Assembly (NCBI RefSeq): GCF_015207825.1
Contig: NZ_JADEWC010000008.1
Location: forward strand, 1-64,000
Direction of reading: 5' to 3'
DNA length: 64,000 bases
Origin: Cyanobacterium stanieri LEGE 03274
Lineage (GTDB): Bacteria > Cyanobacteriota > Cyanobacteriia > Cyanobacteriales > Cyanobacteriaceae
Shown: positions 46,815 through 56,258 of the stretch, one piece after another
How positions within the stretch are numbered: position 1 is the first letter of the stretch
How the letters are laid out: each line of letters opens with the position of its first letter
Notes under the pieces: generated by a model
What the model was told of the DNA's origin: nothing
Seen by the model: the letters and a program-made list of their open reading frames with translations, nothing else
Databases searched by the model: none
Program-made: the position numbers and the translations under genes

Positions 46815-46870
46815 TTAGTTCAATTTATTGAACGATAAATTCCTAGCCTTGTAATTCATTGCAAGGCTTT
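46815..46870. repeat. Two-hairpin dispersed repeat, copy 3 with compensatory change
   Basis: Hairpin one GTTCAATTTATTGAAC (46818-46833) is unchanged. Hairpin two reads CCTTGTAA-TTCA-TTGCAAGG (46847-46866): the third pair changed from G-C to T-A and the stem is still closed. Confidence 0.75.
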
Positions 46871-46959
46871 AACGAGGTGTTGAAAATTAAGTGTTAGGTA
46901 TCACACCTTTAACCAAATAAACCAAGGAAATTGATTAAAAAAAAGCTCTAGGAAATCCA

Positions 46960-47012
46960 GCTTAATTTAACCCATTGAACGTCAGTTATTAGCCTTATAA
47001 TTTATTGGCATT
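46960..47012. repeat. Degenerate copy of the two-hairpin repeat
   Basis: CATTGAACGTCAGTTATTAG followed by GCCTTATAATTTATTGGC resembles the family in order and spacing but both stems are eroded. Confidence 0.45.
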
Positions 47013-47362
47013 GCTGATTTTGAGTGTGAAACATTATTAAATTACAGTACATGTATAGTATTAAAACTATTATGACTATTGCCCATTGCCAAACTAAACT
47101 AAAAATCATACCTTAATTCACCAACACCAATTTATTAAATGGTGGAAAAATTAGCAAAATATTATTTTTCGATAATACATTACTCAACCTCAATATTATT
47201 CACCGTGGGTAATGTTAAACTTTGTCAATCAAATTTGTCATAAAGCCAAAAATAGATTGTAAACTATCAATAATTCATCTCCATAGAGCTTATATCAGAT
47301 TAAAATAAAAGAATTTCCATCTCCAACTTAGGTATTATTTAACTTTACATATAACTTTTACC

Positions 47363-47767
47363 ATGACCAAAAAAAATATTAGAGGGAATAAAACAACCCC
47401 ACTGCGCTCCCATAATCTGGAAATATCTCGCCCCCAAACCCCTAATCGTCAAATGCCAAGAAAATATGCAGTAAAAACCATCCAAAAACAACCCCAAAAC
47501 ACCAGAAAAAAACATCCTACCAAAGTTCACCCCCAGCATACCAACAAAACTAACGTAGCGAATCAAGACAAAAACAGTATTCTTAAATATTTAATCGTCA
47601 TCACAGGCACTATTTTCACCTTTGGTAGTTTAGGCTTTGGCTACACCCTCAGATATGCCCATAAATGGCAACAATTGATGGTCAATGAAACAGATGTTAA
47701 CAATATTATTCAAGGGCAAGAAGTTATCAAACAAGAAATCATTCAAGAATTAAGAATCAACAACTAA
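47363..47767 (+). CDS. Basic single-pass membrane protein, unknown
   Basis: The 134-residue protein has a very basic, proline- and glutamine-containing N-terminal 70 residues, one transmembrane helix (about 75-95, YLIVITGTIFTFGSLGFGYT) and a short acidic/amphipathic C-terminus. The positive-inside rule puts the N-terminus in the cytoplasm. No family is recognised. It resembles small cyanobacterial membrane adaptors only in general layout. Confidence 0.55.
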   Translation: MTKKNIRGNKTTPLRSHNLEISRPQTPNRQMPRKYAVKTIQKQPQNTRKKHPTKVHPQHTNKTNVANQDKNSILKYLIVITGTIFTFGSLGFGYTLRYAHKWQQLMVNETDVNNIIQGQEVIKQEIIQELRINN

Positions 47768-47801
47768 GGGCGCTCTTTTGACAACATCTCCCTATTTTTT
47801 T

Positions 47802-48524
47802 TCATTCAGCCCTAATTAATCTCCATTCCTCCGCCGAAAGAGGTTGATGGATAAACTCACATTCAAAACATTCTTCTGCTGCCCTTAATAAAGTATTAAT
47901 AATATGATTTAGAGAGGGAATTTGAGACAAAATTTGTTTGGGAGGAAGGCAATGAAAAACCTGCTCAAATAGCTCTGATTGTGGCTCTAACAACATTGAA
48001 CCATGTTGGAGGGTAAATTTCCCCTTTTTTAATTGGGCGCTACCAATGAACTTATTTCCCCCATCATCTATTAAATCAGCGTTAGTAGAGAGGGCAAAAC
48101 AATTAGAAGATTTTAAATACTGTCGTTGGGGTTTACCAAAAGAAAGATTTATCCCTAATTTTTGCCAACCCAAGATAAGAAACTGAGAAATTTGCCGATA
48201 AACTTCATCTAAATTCCCCTCAAACTGAGAAGTTATCACTGCATAGGTTAAGTCGCCTTGGTGTAATACAGCCCTGCCACCGCTAGGACGTTTCACTATA
48301 TCTATTAATTTTCCTTGCCATTGCAGGTTATCCCAGTGGGGGGGATATTTTTTTCTCTGGCTAAATCCGAGGGAGATAGTGGGTTGATTCCAAGTATAAA
48401 AACGCAAAATAGGGGGGTGATTACACTTTTGATGTTGGGTTAATAACCATTGATCGATCGCCATTTGCTCTTTTCCTGAAAGGTTCAGCAAAGGGATAAA
48501 ACGCCACGATAGTAGGGGTTTCAT
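47802..48524 (-). CDS. Lipoate-protein ligase A family protein
   Basis: The 240-residue protein has the biotin/lipoate ligase core: LRFYTWNQPTISLGFSQ, RPSGGRAVLHQGDLTYAV (the RRxxGGGAV-type motif) and KFIGSAQLKKGKFTLQHGSML. It attaches lipoate or octanoate to the E2/GcvH lysine, or transfers it between proteins. Whether it uses ATP and free lipoate (LplA) or acyl carriers (LipM-like) is not clear. It is convergent with the small membrane-protein gene. Confidence 0.85.
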   Translation of the reverse strand: MKPLLSWRFIPLLNLSGKEQMAIDQWLLTQHQKCNHPPILRFYTWNQPTISLGFSQRKKYPPHWDNLQWQGKLIDIVKRPSGGRAVLHQGDLTYAVITSQFEGNLDEVYRQISQFLILGWQKLGINLSFGKPQRQYLKSSNCFALSTNADLIDDGGNKFIGSAQLKKGKFTLQHGSMLLEPQSELFEQVFHCLPPKQILSQIPSLNHIINTLLRAAEECFECEFIHQPLSAEEWRLIRAE

Positions 48525-48703
48525 AGTATTAAGAGGAACAAAAAATAACTAAGTTAGTCATATTTTAATTAATTAGGGTATCCTTAAATTGTGACCGAAA
48601 ATAATTACTTTTGCATTTTTGATTCAAGATAACATATAATAAATTTGGCAAATCTTAAATTATTATTAAGAATGTAAAGTAAAATTACCCATAGGAGGTA
48701 GAA

Positions 48704-49060
48704 ATGTTCATAAGACTTGCGCAGGAATATAGAGAGTTTGTGAAAGATTTAGTCATGAATCTCCAAGCCCTAGCGATTGTATTAGAGAGGAGAGGTTATA
48801 TTGCTTCTTGCTACACTTGTGGCACCCAGTTAACTAGCGCTTCTTTTATGGTGAGTTTGGGTGATAATCATTTGATTCGTTTTTTAGTTTCTGATTATGG
48901 TATCACTTGGACAGAAATGCAAGATGATCGAGAATTAATGAAGTTAGAAGGTGCGGAAGCTATTAGCCAGTTAGAGGAGTTAGCTAATTTGGTAAAATAT
49001 CAGATCAAATCTTCTGAAAGTAAAGCTCCTAATTATGATCATAGTCTATTAGTGGGTTAA
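48704..49060 (+). CDS. DUF1815 family protein
   Basis: The 118-residue soluble protein matches the cyanobacterial DUF1815 family by eye (MFIRLAQEYREFVKDLVMNLQ, CYTCGTQLTSASFM, DYGITWTEMQDDRE). An ideal AGGAGGT ribosome binding site lies just upstream. Two cysteines in CYTCG could bind metal or be redox active. Function is unknown. Confidence 0.85.
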   Translation: MFIRLAQEYREFVKDLVMNLQALAIVLERRGYIASCYTCGTQLTSASFMVSLGDNHLIRFLVSDYGITWTEMQDDRELMKLEGAEAISQLEELANLVKYQIKSSESKAPNYDHSLLVG

Positions 49061-49319
49061 TTTTTCCCTGGGATAAACTATTTTTCGTTTAGGAGAATAA
49101 ATTTAACTCTCGTTCTCTTTTTGTATGACTGAGGGCTGATTTTTGGTTACAAATTTTTGGTTTTTTGAATAGCTGAAAATAATAATTTGCATCATCTTCC
49201 TTTAAAATAATTGTAATGCAATGTTTTGCTAACCTCAGCAAAATACTAAGTTGTCTCTATCTTGATATTAATCATTATCAATTCTCCATTATTCATTATC
49301 AGTTATTTTTTTACTTGCT

Positions 49320-51797
49320 TTGATTGAAAAAGAAACTTTCCGACTTTTAGAATGGCAGAGATTATGCCACCATCTTTCCACATTTTCAGCAACAAAGTTA
49401 GGTGCGATCGCATCTAGCCATTTAACTATACCCAAAACCCTGTCGGAAACGAAAAAGTTATTAGAGCAAACCAAGGAAGTATATCACATCGAAACTAGCT
49501 TAAATCCTAACTGGTCTTTCACTGGTATCCATGACATCGGAGACGCATTAGAAAGAGCAAAATTAGGCGGTATTCTCAAAGGAGAAGAATTATTAAACCT
49601 TGCCACTACCCTAGCAGGGGTAAGGAAATTGAGAAGAGTAATTGAAGATTTAGAAGACTCACCCACCCTTAAAGAATTAGTAGAGAGTTTAAGGACTTTC
49701 CCCGAATTAGAGCAAGAAATTCACTATTGCATAGATGATCGTGGGGAAATCACAGAAAGGGCATCTCCCCAATTAGGAGAAATTAGGCAAAAAATAAAGG
49801 GTTTAAGAAATAAGATTCAGCAAACCCTACAAAACATTATCCAGCGCAACGGTAACGCCCTCCAAGAGCCTGTGGTTACCCAAAGGGGCGATCGCTTCGT
49901 ACTACCTGTTAAAGCGTCTCACAGTGGGCAAATATCGGGCATTGTTCATGATACCTCCACCACAGGATCAACCCTTTATACCGAACCAAAATCTATTATA
50001 GATCTAGGCAACCGTTTACAAACCAGCAGGGGGCAAGAAAAAAGGGAAGAAGAAAAAATATTACGCACCCTCACCGAGAAGGTAGCAGAAGTTTGGGAGG
50101 AATTAGAACAATTATTGGCGATCGCCACTGCCCTTGATTTAGCCACTGCCAAAGCTAGGTATAGTATGTGGCTAGAAGGAAACCCGCCCCAGTTTGTGAA
50201 TTTTCAAAGCCAAGAAAATATCACCCTGCGTCAACTACGTCATCCCCTACTTATCTGGCAACAAAAAAAAGAAGAAAGCGCTGCAGTAGTTCCCATCGAT
50301 GTTTTGATCAAATCCGATACTAGGGTAGTGGCTATTACTGGCCCCAATACAGGAGGAAAAACCGTCACCCTCAAAACCATTGGCATTACTGCCCTCATGG
50401 CAAAGGTGGGCATTTTTATCCCCGCTAAAGATCCTGTTTTAATACCTTGGTTTGATCAAGTTTTAGCGGACATTGGCGATGAACAATCCCTCGAGCAAAA
50501 TTTATCTACCTTCTCAGGGCATATCCGCCGTATTATTCGCATTATGGATGCCCTCCATGGCTCTACACCAAGCCAGAACCTTGATGATGACTCCCCCACC
50601 GTAACCGAAGAACAGGGGCGAAATGAGCTTTCTAATAGCCTTGTATTGCTTGATGAAGTGGGGGCAGGAACAGATCCCACCGAAGGCAGTGCGATCGCCA
50701 TTGCCATCCTCAAACATCTTGCCGACCATAATTTACTGACCATCGCCACCACCCATTACGGGGAACTAAAAACCCTCAAATATAACGACAGTCGCTTTGA
50801 AAACGCCTCCGTAGAATTTGACGATGTCAGTTTACAACCCACCTATCGGGTATTGTGGGGTATCCCGGGGCGCTCCAATGCCATCATTATCGCCCAAAGG
50901 TTGGGTTTACCCTCGGATGTTATTGCCGATTCCCAAGAGTTGGCAGGGGGCTTTTCTCAGGATGTCAACCAGTTAATTGGCGAGTTAGAAAACCAAAGAA
51001 GGGAACAGGAGGAAAAACATAAACAGGCTCAGGATTTATTAAGCAAAACCGAGCGTTTCTATCAAGAAGTAGAAGCCAAAGCCACTTCTTTACAGGATCG
51101 AGAAAGGGATTTAAAATCTCAGCAAGAACAAGCGGTGCAAAAAATGCTCCTTGATGCGAAAAGTCAGATTGCCCAGGTGATTAAGGAGTTACAGAAAAAA
51201 GGTAACCCCACCGCTCAGGAAGCCCAACAGGCAAGGGAAAATCTGGAGAAAATAGGCGATCGCTTCTTAAGCCCCATCCAAAAATCCCGTAAAAAATCTA
51301 GTTATAAACCCAAGGTAGGGGAGAGGGTGAGAATATTAAGCCTTGGGCAAACCGCCGAGGTGTTAGATGTGGATGAAACCGCCGAACAGTTAAGCGCTCG
51401 TTTCGGCATAATGAAGATGGTATTGCCCTTTACCGATATTGAATCTTTGGATGGTAAGAGGTTTGAGAAGGAAAAACCCCCGAAAACAGAGGTGAAACAA
51501 AAACCGCCTAAGACGCCAAGTAAAAATCAACCCGCCAAGACTACCGCAAGGGTAAGGGTAGAAAAAAATACTGTGGATATTCGTGGGCAAAGGGTACATT
51601 TAGCAGAACCTGTACTGGAAAGGGCGATCGCCTCTGCCACGGAATTAGGACTATTATGGATTGTCCATGGTAAGGGTACAGGGAGTTTACGCACTGGGGT
51701 TCATGACTTTTTACAACGGCATCCCCAAGTGAGCAAGTATGAAACCGCCCCCCGCAATGAAGGGGGTACAGGGGTTACTATCGCTTATTTGAAGTAG
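49320..51797 (+). CDS. mutS2: Endonuclease MutS2
   Basis: The 825-residue protein has the MutS2 layout: core helices with LEWQRLCHHLSTFSATKLG, an ATPase with Walker A GPNTGGKTVTLK (about 344-355) and LVLLDEVGAGTDPTEGSA, a charged linker helix (about 540-640), and a C-terminal Smr domain (VDIRGQRVHLAEP, IVHGKGTGSLR). It binds DNA junctions or collided ribosomes and can nick DNA. The start is TTG at 49320 because family members begin with the same M-I-x-x-ETL-type residues; no ATG lies nearby. Confidence 0.92.
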   Translation: MIEKETFRLLEWQRLCHHLSTFSATKLGAIASSHLTIPKTLSETKKLLEQTKEVYHIETSLNPNWSFTGIHDIGDALERAKLGGILKGEELLNLATTLAGVRKLRRVIEDLEDSPTLKELVESLRTFPELEQEIHYCIDDRGEITERASPQLGEIRQKIKGLRNKIQQTLQNIIQRNGNALQEPVVTQRGDRFVLPVKASHSGQISGIVHDTSTTGSTLYTEPKSIIDLGNRLQTSRGQEKREEEKILRTLTEKVAEVWEELEQLLAIATALDLATAKARYSMWLEGNPPQFVNFQSQENITLRQLRHPLLIWQQKKEESAAVVPIDVLIKSDTRVVAITGPNTGGKTVTLKTIGITALMAKVGIFIPAKDPVLIPWFDQVLADIGDEQSLEQNLSTFSGHIRRIIRIMDALHGSTPSQNLDDDSPTVTEEQGRNELSNSLVLLDEVGAGTDPTEGSAIAIAILKHLADHNLLTIATTHYGELKTLKYNDSRFENASVEFDDVSLQPTYRVLWGIPGRSNAIIIAQRLGLPSDVIADSQELAGGFSQDVNQLIGELENQRREQEEKHKQAQDLLSKTERFYQEVEAKATSLQDRERDLKSQQEQAVQKMLLDAKSQIAQVIKELQKKGNPTAQEAQQARENLEKIGDRFLSPIQKSRKKSSYKPKVGERVRILSLGQTAEVLDVDETAEQLSARFGIMKMVLPFTDIESLDGKRFEKEKPPKTEVKQKPPKTPSKNQPAKTTARVRVEKNTVDIRGQRVHLAEPVLERAIASATELGLLWIVHGKGTGSLRTGVHDFLQRHPQVSKYETAPRNEGGTGVTIAYLK

Positions 51798-51872
51798 TTT
51801 TCTTGCAAGTTTCCGAAAACGCAAATAATATCGGCGTTGGTGAATTAAGATATGATTTTTTATTGAGGGAGG

Positions 51873-51919
51873 GAACAGGGAACGGGGAACAGGCAATAGT
51901 GATACTATTTTAATGTCTT
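51873..51919. repeat. Dispersed repeat shared with the psbO upstream region
   Basis: The GGGAACGGGGAACAGGCAAT segment, continuing to TGTCTTA, is the inverse of 3698-3741, including the ATAGTGATA block. A shorter relative lies near 52463-52485. Confidence 0.55.
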
Positions 51920-51975
51920 AATTTCTAGTGTTATTCAATTATATTTCACACCATGATTAAGCAATGCCCAATATT

Positions 51976-52050
51976 TTAGTTCAATTTATTGAACGAATTA
52001 CTATTAGCCGTGTAATTCATTACACGGTGGGCGAAGGTATAATCTATTAA
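51976..52050. repeat. Two-hairpin dispersed repeat, copy 4
   Basis: The most regular copy: GTTCAATTTATTGAAC (51979-51994), ACTATTAG spacer, then CCGTGTAA-TTCA-TTACACGG (52008-52027) and GTGGGCGAAGGTATAATC. It lies between mutS2 and the HepT remnant. Confidence 0.8.
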
Positions 52051-52078
52051 TAACGAATTATCTGAACTTGATATAATC

Positions 52079-52414
52079 TCATTCTTGATTGTTTTGGGGA
52101 GCAAGTTTTTCTATTAGCTCTAATAACTGGGGAATATCAATATCCGATGTTTTCCAGACTTCATCTAAGTTTGTATCGCCATATTCATGAATTAGATTAT
52201 CTCTCATTCCTGCGATTAAAGACCAAGGGATTTGTGGATGATTATTTCTTAATTCAAAGGAAATACGTTTAACGGCTTCCCCAATAATCAGCAGTTGATA
52301 TGAAATGGCAGATTGAACTTGATCATTTTCCAAAAATTGTGCTTTATTTAATCCATTTTTATACTTAATAATTTTATGACAAGCATTGACTATATCTATT
52401 AGAGAAGCTCGATC
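52079..52414 (-). pseudogene. HepT-like (DUF86) RNase toxin remnant without start codon
   Basis: The frame codes for a HepT-like protein: [18 protein letters not shown] at the start, [12 protein letters not shown] in the middle, and the RNase motif R-x4-H-x-Y in [11 protein letters not shown] stop codon (52415-52417) replaces the expected start, and no ATG or GTG precedes the family's first helix, so only a truncated product from a TTG at 52333 could be made. The usual MntA nucleotidyltransferase antitoxin partner is absent. The locus is a decayed toxin-antitoxin module. Confidence 0.7.
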
Positions 52415-52537
52415 TTAATTATGGTATGAAATATAGTTCAATGATTAAACTAACCTAGTATTTAAGATACTATCACTATTGCCCCTTCCTTATTCTCCCT
52501 CCGAATTACCCTATTTTTTGATTATGAATACATAAGT

Positions 52538-52924
52538 TTGACAGAGTGTCTTTTGACACAAAAAACCTTTGGTATATATATTTTGGTCATCTCGATATTA
52601 TATGTTTTACCCTCCATGAGACTAACTCTAAAAAACAAAAAACTAATTCAAATCGGTATTGCCCCCCACGATGGCATATTGTGCATCGGTATTTCTCCCC
52701 ATGGTTTAATTTCCATCGGTGCTATTCCCCATGGCGTAATTTCCATTGGATTAGTACCCATGGGAGTATTTTCCATTGGTTTGGTATCTATGGGAATTTT
52801 TGCCCTTGGACAAGTTACCATGGGCGTTATGAGTTATGGAAGACAGGATATGAGTTTGATTAAGCTCAATAACGTTCAACCCCAAGAGTCTTTACCCATG
52901 AATCATGATCACCATCACCATTAA
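52538..52924 (+). CDS. Decapeptide-repeat protein with histidine-rich tail
   Basis: The 128-residue protein has a hydrophobic N-terminal helix (about 10-25), then six to seven 10-residue repeats: IGISPHGLIS, IGAIPHGVIS, IGLVPMGVFS, IGLVSMGIFA and LGQVTMGVMS, and it ends in NHDHHHH. The start may be TTG at 52538 (keeping the helix) or ATG at 52616 (losing it). The repeat predicts a narrow beta-solenoid with inward Ile/Val and stacked His or Met at the turn, and the tail suggests metal binding. I do not recognise a named family. Confidence 0.65.
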   Translation: MTECLLTQKTFGIYILVISILYVLPSMRLTLKNKKLIQIGIAPHDGILCIGISPHGLISIGAIPHGVISIGLVPMGVFSIGLVSMGIFALGQVTMGVMSYGRQDMSLIKLNNVQPQESLPMNHDHHHH

Positions 52925-53052
52925 TGCAATTCTCTACACGGGGTAAAACCACAGAAGATAAGAGCGAAAACCCAACACCTAAGACCTTAAATTATTGTCA
53001 ATTGTTCATCATCCATAGATAATAAGTCAAGTCATAATATTCTTTTCTAGGC

Positions 53053-54651
53053 GTGAACAAAGGTAAAACAAGATCCATTGGCAATATTGCGGGGATAGTT
53101 GGTATTGGTACATTTATCAGTAAATTAACTGGGTTAGTAAGAGAACAAGTGGTGGCGGCTGCCTTTGGGGTTGGTGCGGTGGCCAATGCCTATGCTTATT
53201 CCTATGTGATACCTGGGTTTTTATTAATCCTTTTGGGGGGAATAAATGGACCATTCCACAGCGCTTTGGTGAGTGTTTTAGCAAAACGAGATCAAAAAGA
53301 AGCAGCGCCCTTAATTGAAACCGTTACAACTTTGGTGACGGGTATTTTATTTGTAGTAACCATTATTTTGATTGTTTATGCTAGTCGTTTTATTGATTTA
53401 ATTGCCCCCGGTTTAGATTCAGAAGTAAGGGCGATCGCCATTACCCAATTTAAAATCATGGCACCTTTAGCCATTTTTGCGGGTTTAGTGGGCATCGGTT
53501 TTGGTAGCCTTAACGCCTCAGATCAATACTGGCTACCGAGTTTAAGCCCCCTTTTCTCTAGCTTAACCACCATCATCGGGGTGGGGGGCTTATTGTGGGT
53601 TTTGGGCGGACAAATCAACGATCCTGAATATTTGAGACTAGGGGGAATTGTCTTAGCATCAACAACCCTGTTAGGGGGTATCTGGCAATGGTTAGCCCAA
53701 CAAATAGCCCTCGTCAAATCGGGTATTAGTCGTTTTCGCTTTCGCTTTGAATTTGGTAGGGAAGGGGTAAAAGACGTTATGAAAGTAATGATTCCCGCCA
53801 CCCTCTCATCAGGAATGTTACATATCAACGTTTATACAGACCTATTCTTTGCCTCCTATCTGCCCAATGCGGCGGCGGCCATGCGTTACGCCAATTTTGT
53901 GGTTTTAACCCCTGTAGGCATCCTTTCTAACGTGATTCTCGTACCTTTTTTACCCGTCTTCTCCCGTCTCACTGAGCCTGAAAATTGGGGGGAATTAAAA
54001 TTAAAAATTCGTCAAAGTCTTGTGTTAACAGGATTAACTATGTTTCCCTTTAGTGCTATTTTTGTGGCATTATCCCAACCCATTGTCAGAATTATCTATG
54101 AAAGGGGAGTATTTCGCGCCGATGCTTCCTCCATTGTTGCCCCTGTCTTACTAGCCTATGCTTTGGGGATGTTTTTCTATTTGGCAAGGGATGTATTAGT
54201 TAGGGTGTTTTATGCCCTTGGGGATGGTAATACTCCTTTTAAGATTAGCATTTTTAATATTTTTCTTAATGCTTTCCTCGATTATGTGTTGGTGAGAAGT
54301 TTTGAGGTGCAAGGCTTGGTATTTGCCACCATTGGAGTTAATGTGATTTCTTTAATCATTTTCATTGCTCTTTTACATCGTCGCCTTAATGGTTTGCCTC
54401 TGCTAGAGTGGGCTGGGGTGTTTGTCATCCTCGTGGTTGCTAGTGTGATTTCTGGCTTTGCTTGTTGGGGTATTCATCAGGGTTTAACTTCTTTTTGGGG
54501 TGATGAAAGTTTTATTCTGCAATTTATTAATCTCTCTGTGGCTAGTATAGGGGCGATCGCACTTTTCCTTATTTTTGGCAAACTGTTAAAATTACCAGAG
54601 TTAGAGCTTTTATCTAATAGAGTTTTAGCAAAAATCAAACGCAGTAAATAA
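53053..54651 (+). CDS. murJ: Lipid II flippase MurJ (MviN)
   Basis: The 532-residue protein has about 14 hydrophobic helices and the MviN pattern ISKLTGLVREQVVAAAFG at the start, with LPVFSRL and RGVFRADASS in the middle. MurJ moves lipid II across the cytoplasmic membrane for peptidoglycan synthesis. It starts with GTG at 53053; no clear ribosome binding site is present. The M16 peptidase gene begins four bases after the stop, so the two are probably co-transcribed. Confidence 0.92.
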   Translation: MNKGKTRSIGNIAGIVGIGTFISKLTGLVREQVVAAAFGVGAVANAYAYSYVIPGFLLILLGGINGPFHSALVSVLAKRDQKEAAPLIETVTTLVTGILFVVTIILIVYASRFIDLIAPGLDSEVRAIAITQFKIMAPLAIFAGLVGIGFGSLNASDQYWLPSLSPLFSSLTTIIGVGGLLWVLGGQINDPEYLRLGGIVLASTTLLGGIWQWLAQQIALVKSGISRFRFRFEFGREGVKDVMKVMIPATLSSGMLHINVYTDLFFASYLPNAAAAMRYANFVVLTPVGILSNVILVPFLPVFSRLTEPENWGELKLKIRQSLVLTGLTMFPFSAIFVALSQPIVRIIYERGVFRADASSIVAPVLLAYALGMFFYLARDVLVRVFYALGDGNTPFKISIFNIFLNAFLDYVLVRSFEVQGLVFATIGVNVISLIIFIALLHRRLNGLPLLEWAGVFVILVVASVISGFACWGIHQGLTSFWGDESFILQFINLSVASIGAIALFLIFGKLLKLPELELLSNRVLAKIKRSK

Positions 54652-54654
54652 ACC

Positions 54655-56241
54655 ATGAAAAAAGTTATTGATAACCAGAGGTTTAAACCCCTCAACTCAC
54701 CCTTAAAACCATCAACTTTAACCCTAAAAAAAATATTTTCATTACTCTTAGCAACATTATTAATTTGGAATTTTAATCTTAATTCAGCCGTTGCACGAAC
54801 CATCGAAAATAGATCAATTACCCCCTATTTAGAACAAGTAAAAAATAATATTACCGAATTTACTCTTAATAACGGTTTAAAATTTATTCTGCTCGAAAAT
54901 CACCAAGCTCCCATCATTTCTTTTGTTACTTATGTAGATGTAGGGGGAGTCGATGAACCCCAAGGGCAAACAGGAGTAGCCCATTATTTAGAACATTTAG
55001 CCTTTAAAGGAACATCGGAAATAGGCACCATTAACTATGAACAAGAAAAGCCATTATTAGATAAATTAGCGCAACTCTTTGACCAAATTCAACAAGCAAA
55101 AAAAGAAAATAATCAACCAAAATTAGCTCAACTAGAAACAGAATTTAGACAAGTAAATCAACAAGCTAGTGAGTATGTAAACCAAAACGAATTTGGGCAA
55201 ATTGTCGAAATCGAAGGGGGAGTAGGTTTAAATGCGGCTACCTCCGCTGACTATACCGCCTATTTTTATAATTTTCCTTCCAATAAACTAGAATTGTGGA
55301 TGTATCTTGAGTCTAATCGATTTTTAGATCCCGTTTTTAGGGAATTTTATCAAGAAAAAGACGTTATCTTAGAAGAAAGAAGACTACGCACTGATAATTC
55401 TGCCATCGGTAAAATGGTGGAAGAATTTTTGTTAACTGCCTTTGTTTCCCATCCCTATCGTCGCCCTGTCATTGGTTTTGAGGAAGATATTCGCAATTTA
55501 ACCCAAACTAATGTCCAAGATTTTTTTGATACCCATTATGGGGGCGGTAATATTACCATCGCCATGGTAGGGGATGTTAATCCCAATCAAGCCAGAGAAA
55601 TGGCAGAGGAATATTTTGGACGTTTTCCAGATAGTGTCAAACCCTCTCGTCTTAGTATAAATGAACCAGAACAAAATGAAACAAGGGAAGTTGTGGTAGA
55701 ATATCCCTCCCAACCTTTATACTTTGAGGGTTATCACATTCCTAGTTTAAATGACCCTGATTATCTGGTATATGAAATTATGGGTTCAATTTTAAGTGAT
55801 GGTAGAACTTCTCGTTTATATAAATCCTTAGTAGAAGACAAAAAAGTTGCCCTCAGTGTCTCTGGTTTTAGTGGTTTTCCAGGGGATAAATACGAAAATT
55901 TGATGTTATTTTATGGAGTTTGCGCCCCGGAGCGATCGCCCGAAGAATTAGCCATAGAATTAGATAAGGAGATAGAAAAGCTCAAAACAGAGTTAGTATC
56001 ACCTGAGGAGTTAGAAAGGGTAAAAACCCAAGCCACCGCCAATTTATTGCGCTCGGTTAACTCCAATGGAGGTATGGCAAATCTTTTGGCAGAATATCAA
56101 GCAAAAACAGGGGATTGGCGTAATCTCTTTACCCGTTTAGATGCCCTTAATGCAGTAACAGCCGAAGACATACAAACCTTAGCCCAAAAAACCTTTACCG
56201 ATGAACATAAAACCATTGGCAAGTTGGAAACGGCTAGTTAA
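54655..56241 (+). CDS. M16 family zinc metallopeptidase, exported
   Basis: The 528-residue protein has an N-terminal export signal (about 25-45, FSLLLATLLIWNFNL, ending near AVA). The inverted zinc motif H-x-x-E-H is in VAHYLEHLAFKGT, and the third ligand glutamate lies in ILEERRLR about 110 residues later, after a helical insertion. Such enzymes degrade periplasmic peptides and often work as active/inactive pairs. A second tandem M16 gene is expected in many cyanobacteria; here only a 26-codon remnant of such a gene end remains downstream (56317-56397). It follows murJ by three bases. Confidence 0.9.
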   Translation: MKKVIDNQRFKPLNSPLKPSTLTLKKIFSLLLATLLIWNFNLNSAVARTIENRSITPYLEQVKNNITEFTLNNGLKFILLENHQAPIISFVTYVDVGGVDEPQGQTGVAHYLEHLAFKGTSEIGTINYEQEKPLLDKLAQLFDQIQQAKKENNQPKLAQLETEFRQVNQQASEYVNQNEFGQIVEIEGGVGLNAATSADYTAYFYNFPSNKLELWMYLESNRFLDPVFREFYQEKDVILEERRLRTDNSAIGKMVEEFLLTAFVSHPYRRPVIGFEEDIRNLTQTNVQDFFDTHYGGGNITIAMVGDVNPNQAREMAEEYFGRFPDSVKPSRLSINEPEQNETREVVVEYPSQPLYFEGYHIPSLNDPDYLVYEIMGSILSDGRTSRLYKSLVEDKKVALSVSGFSGFPGDKYENLMLFYGVCAPERSPEELAIELDKEIEKLKTELVSPEELERVKTQATANLLRSVNSNGGMANLLAEYQAKTGDWRNLFTRLDALNAVTAEDIQTLAQKTFTDEHKTIGKLETAS

Positions 56242-56258
56242 AGTTATTCCCTATCTTA

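Larger units (their letters stand above)
46703..47362. other. 660-base intergenic region with repeat copies
   Basis: No gene is supported. It contains a compensated copy of the two-hairpin repeat (46815-46870), a degenerate copy (46960-47012) and simple TATTGCCCATTGCC repeats near 47087. The rest is AT-rich and unremarkable. Confidence 0.55.

Noticed and set aside
49222-49241. TTTTGCT...AGCAAAA hairpin after the DUF1815 gene
   Set aside because: The stem is short and AT-rich and lacks a T-run, so a terminator call is not supported.
52546-52863. Alternative frame over the decapeptide-repeat gene
   Set aside because: Its apparent repeats mirror the DNA repeats of the real frame; aromatic-rich and without a start signal.
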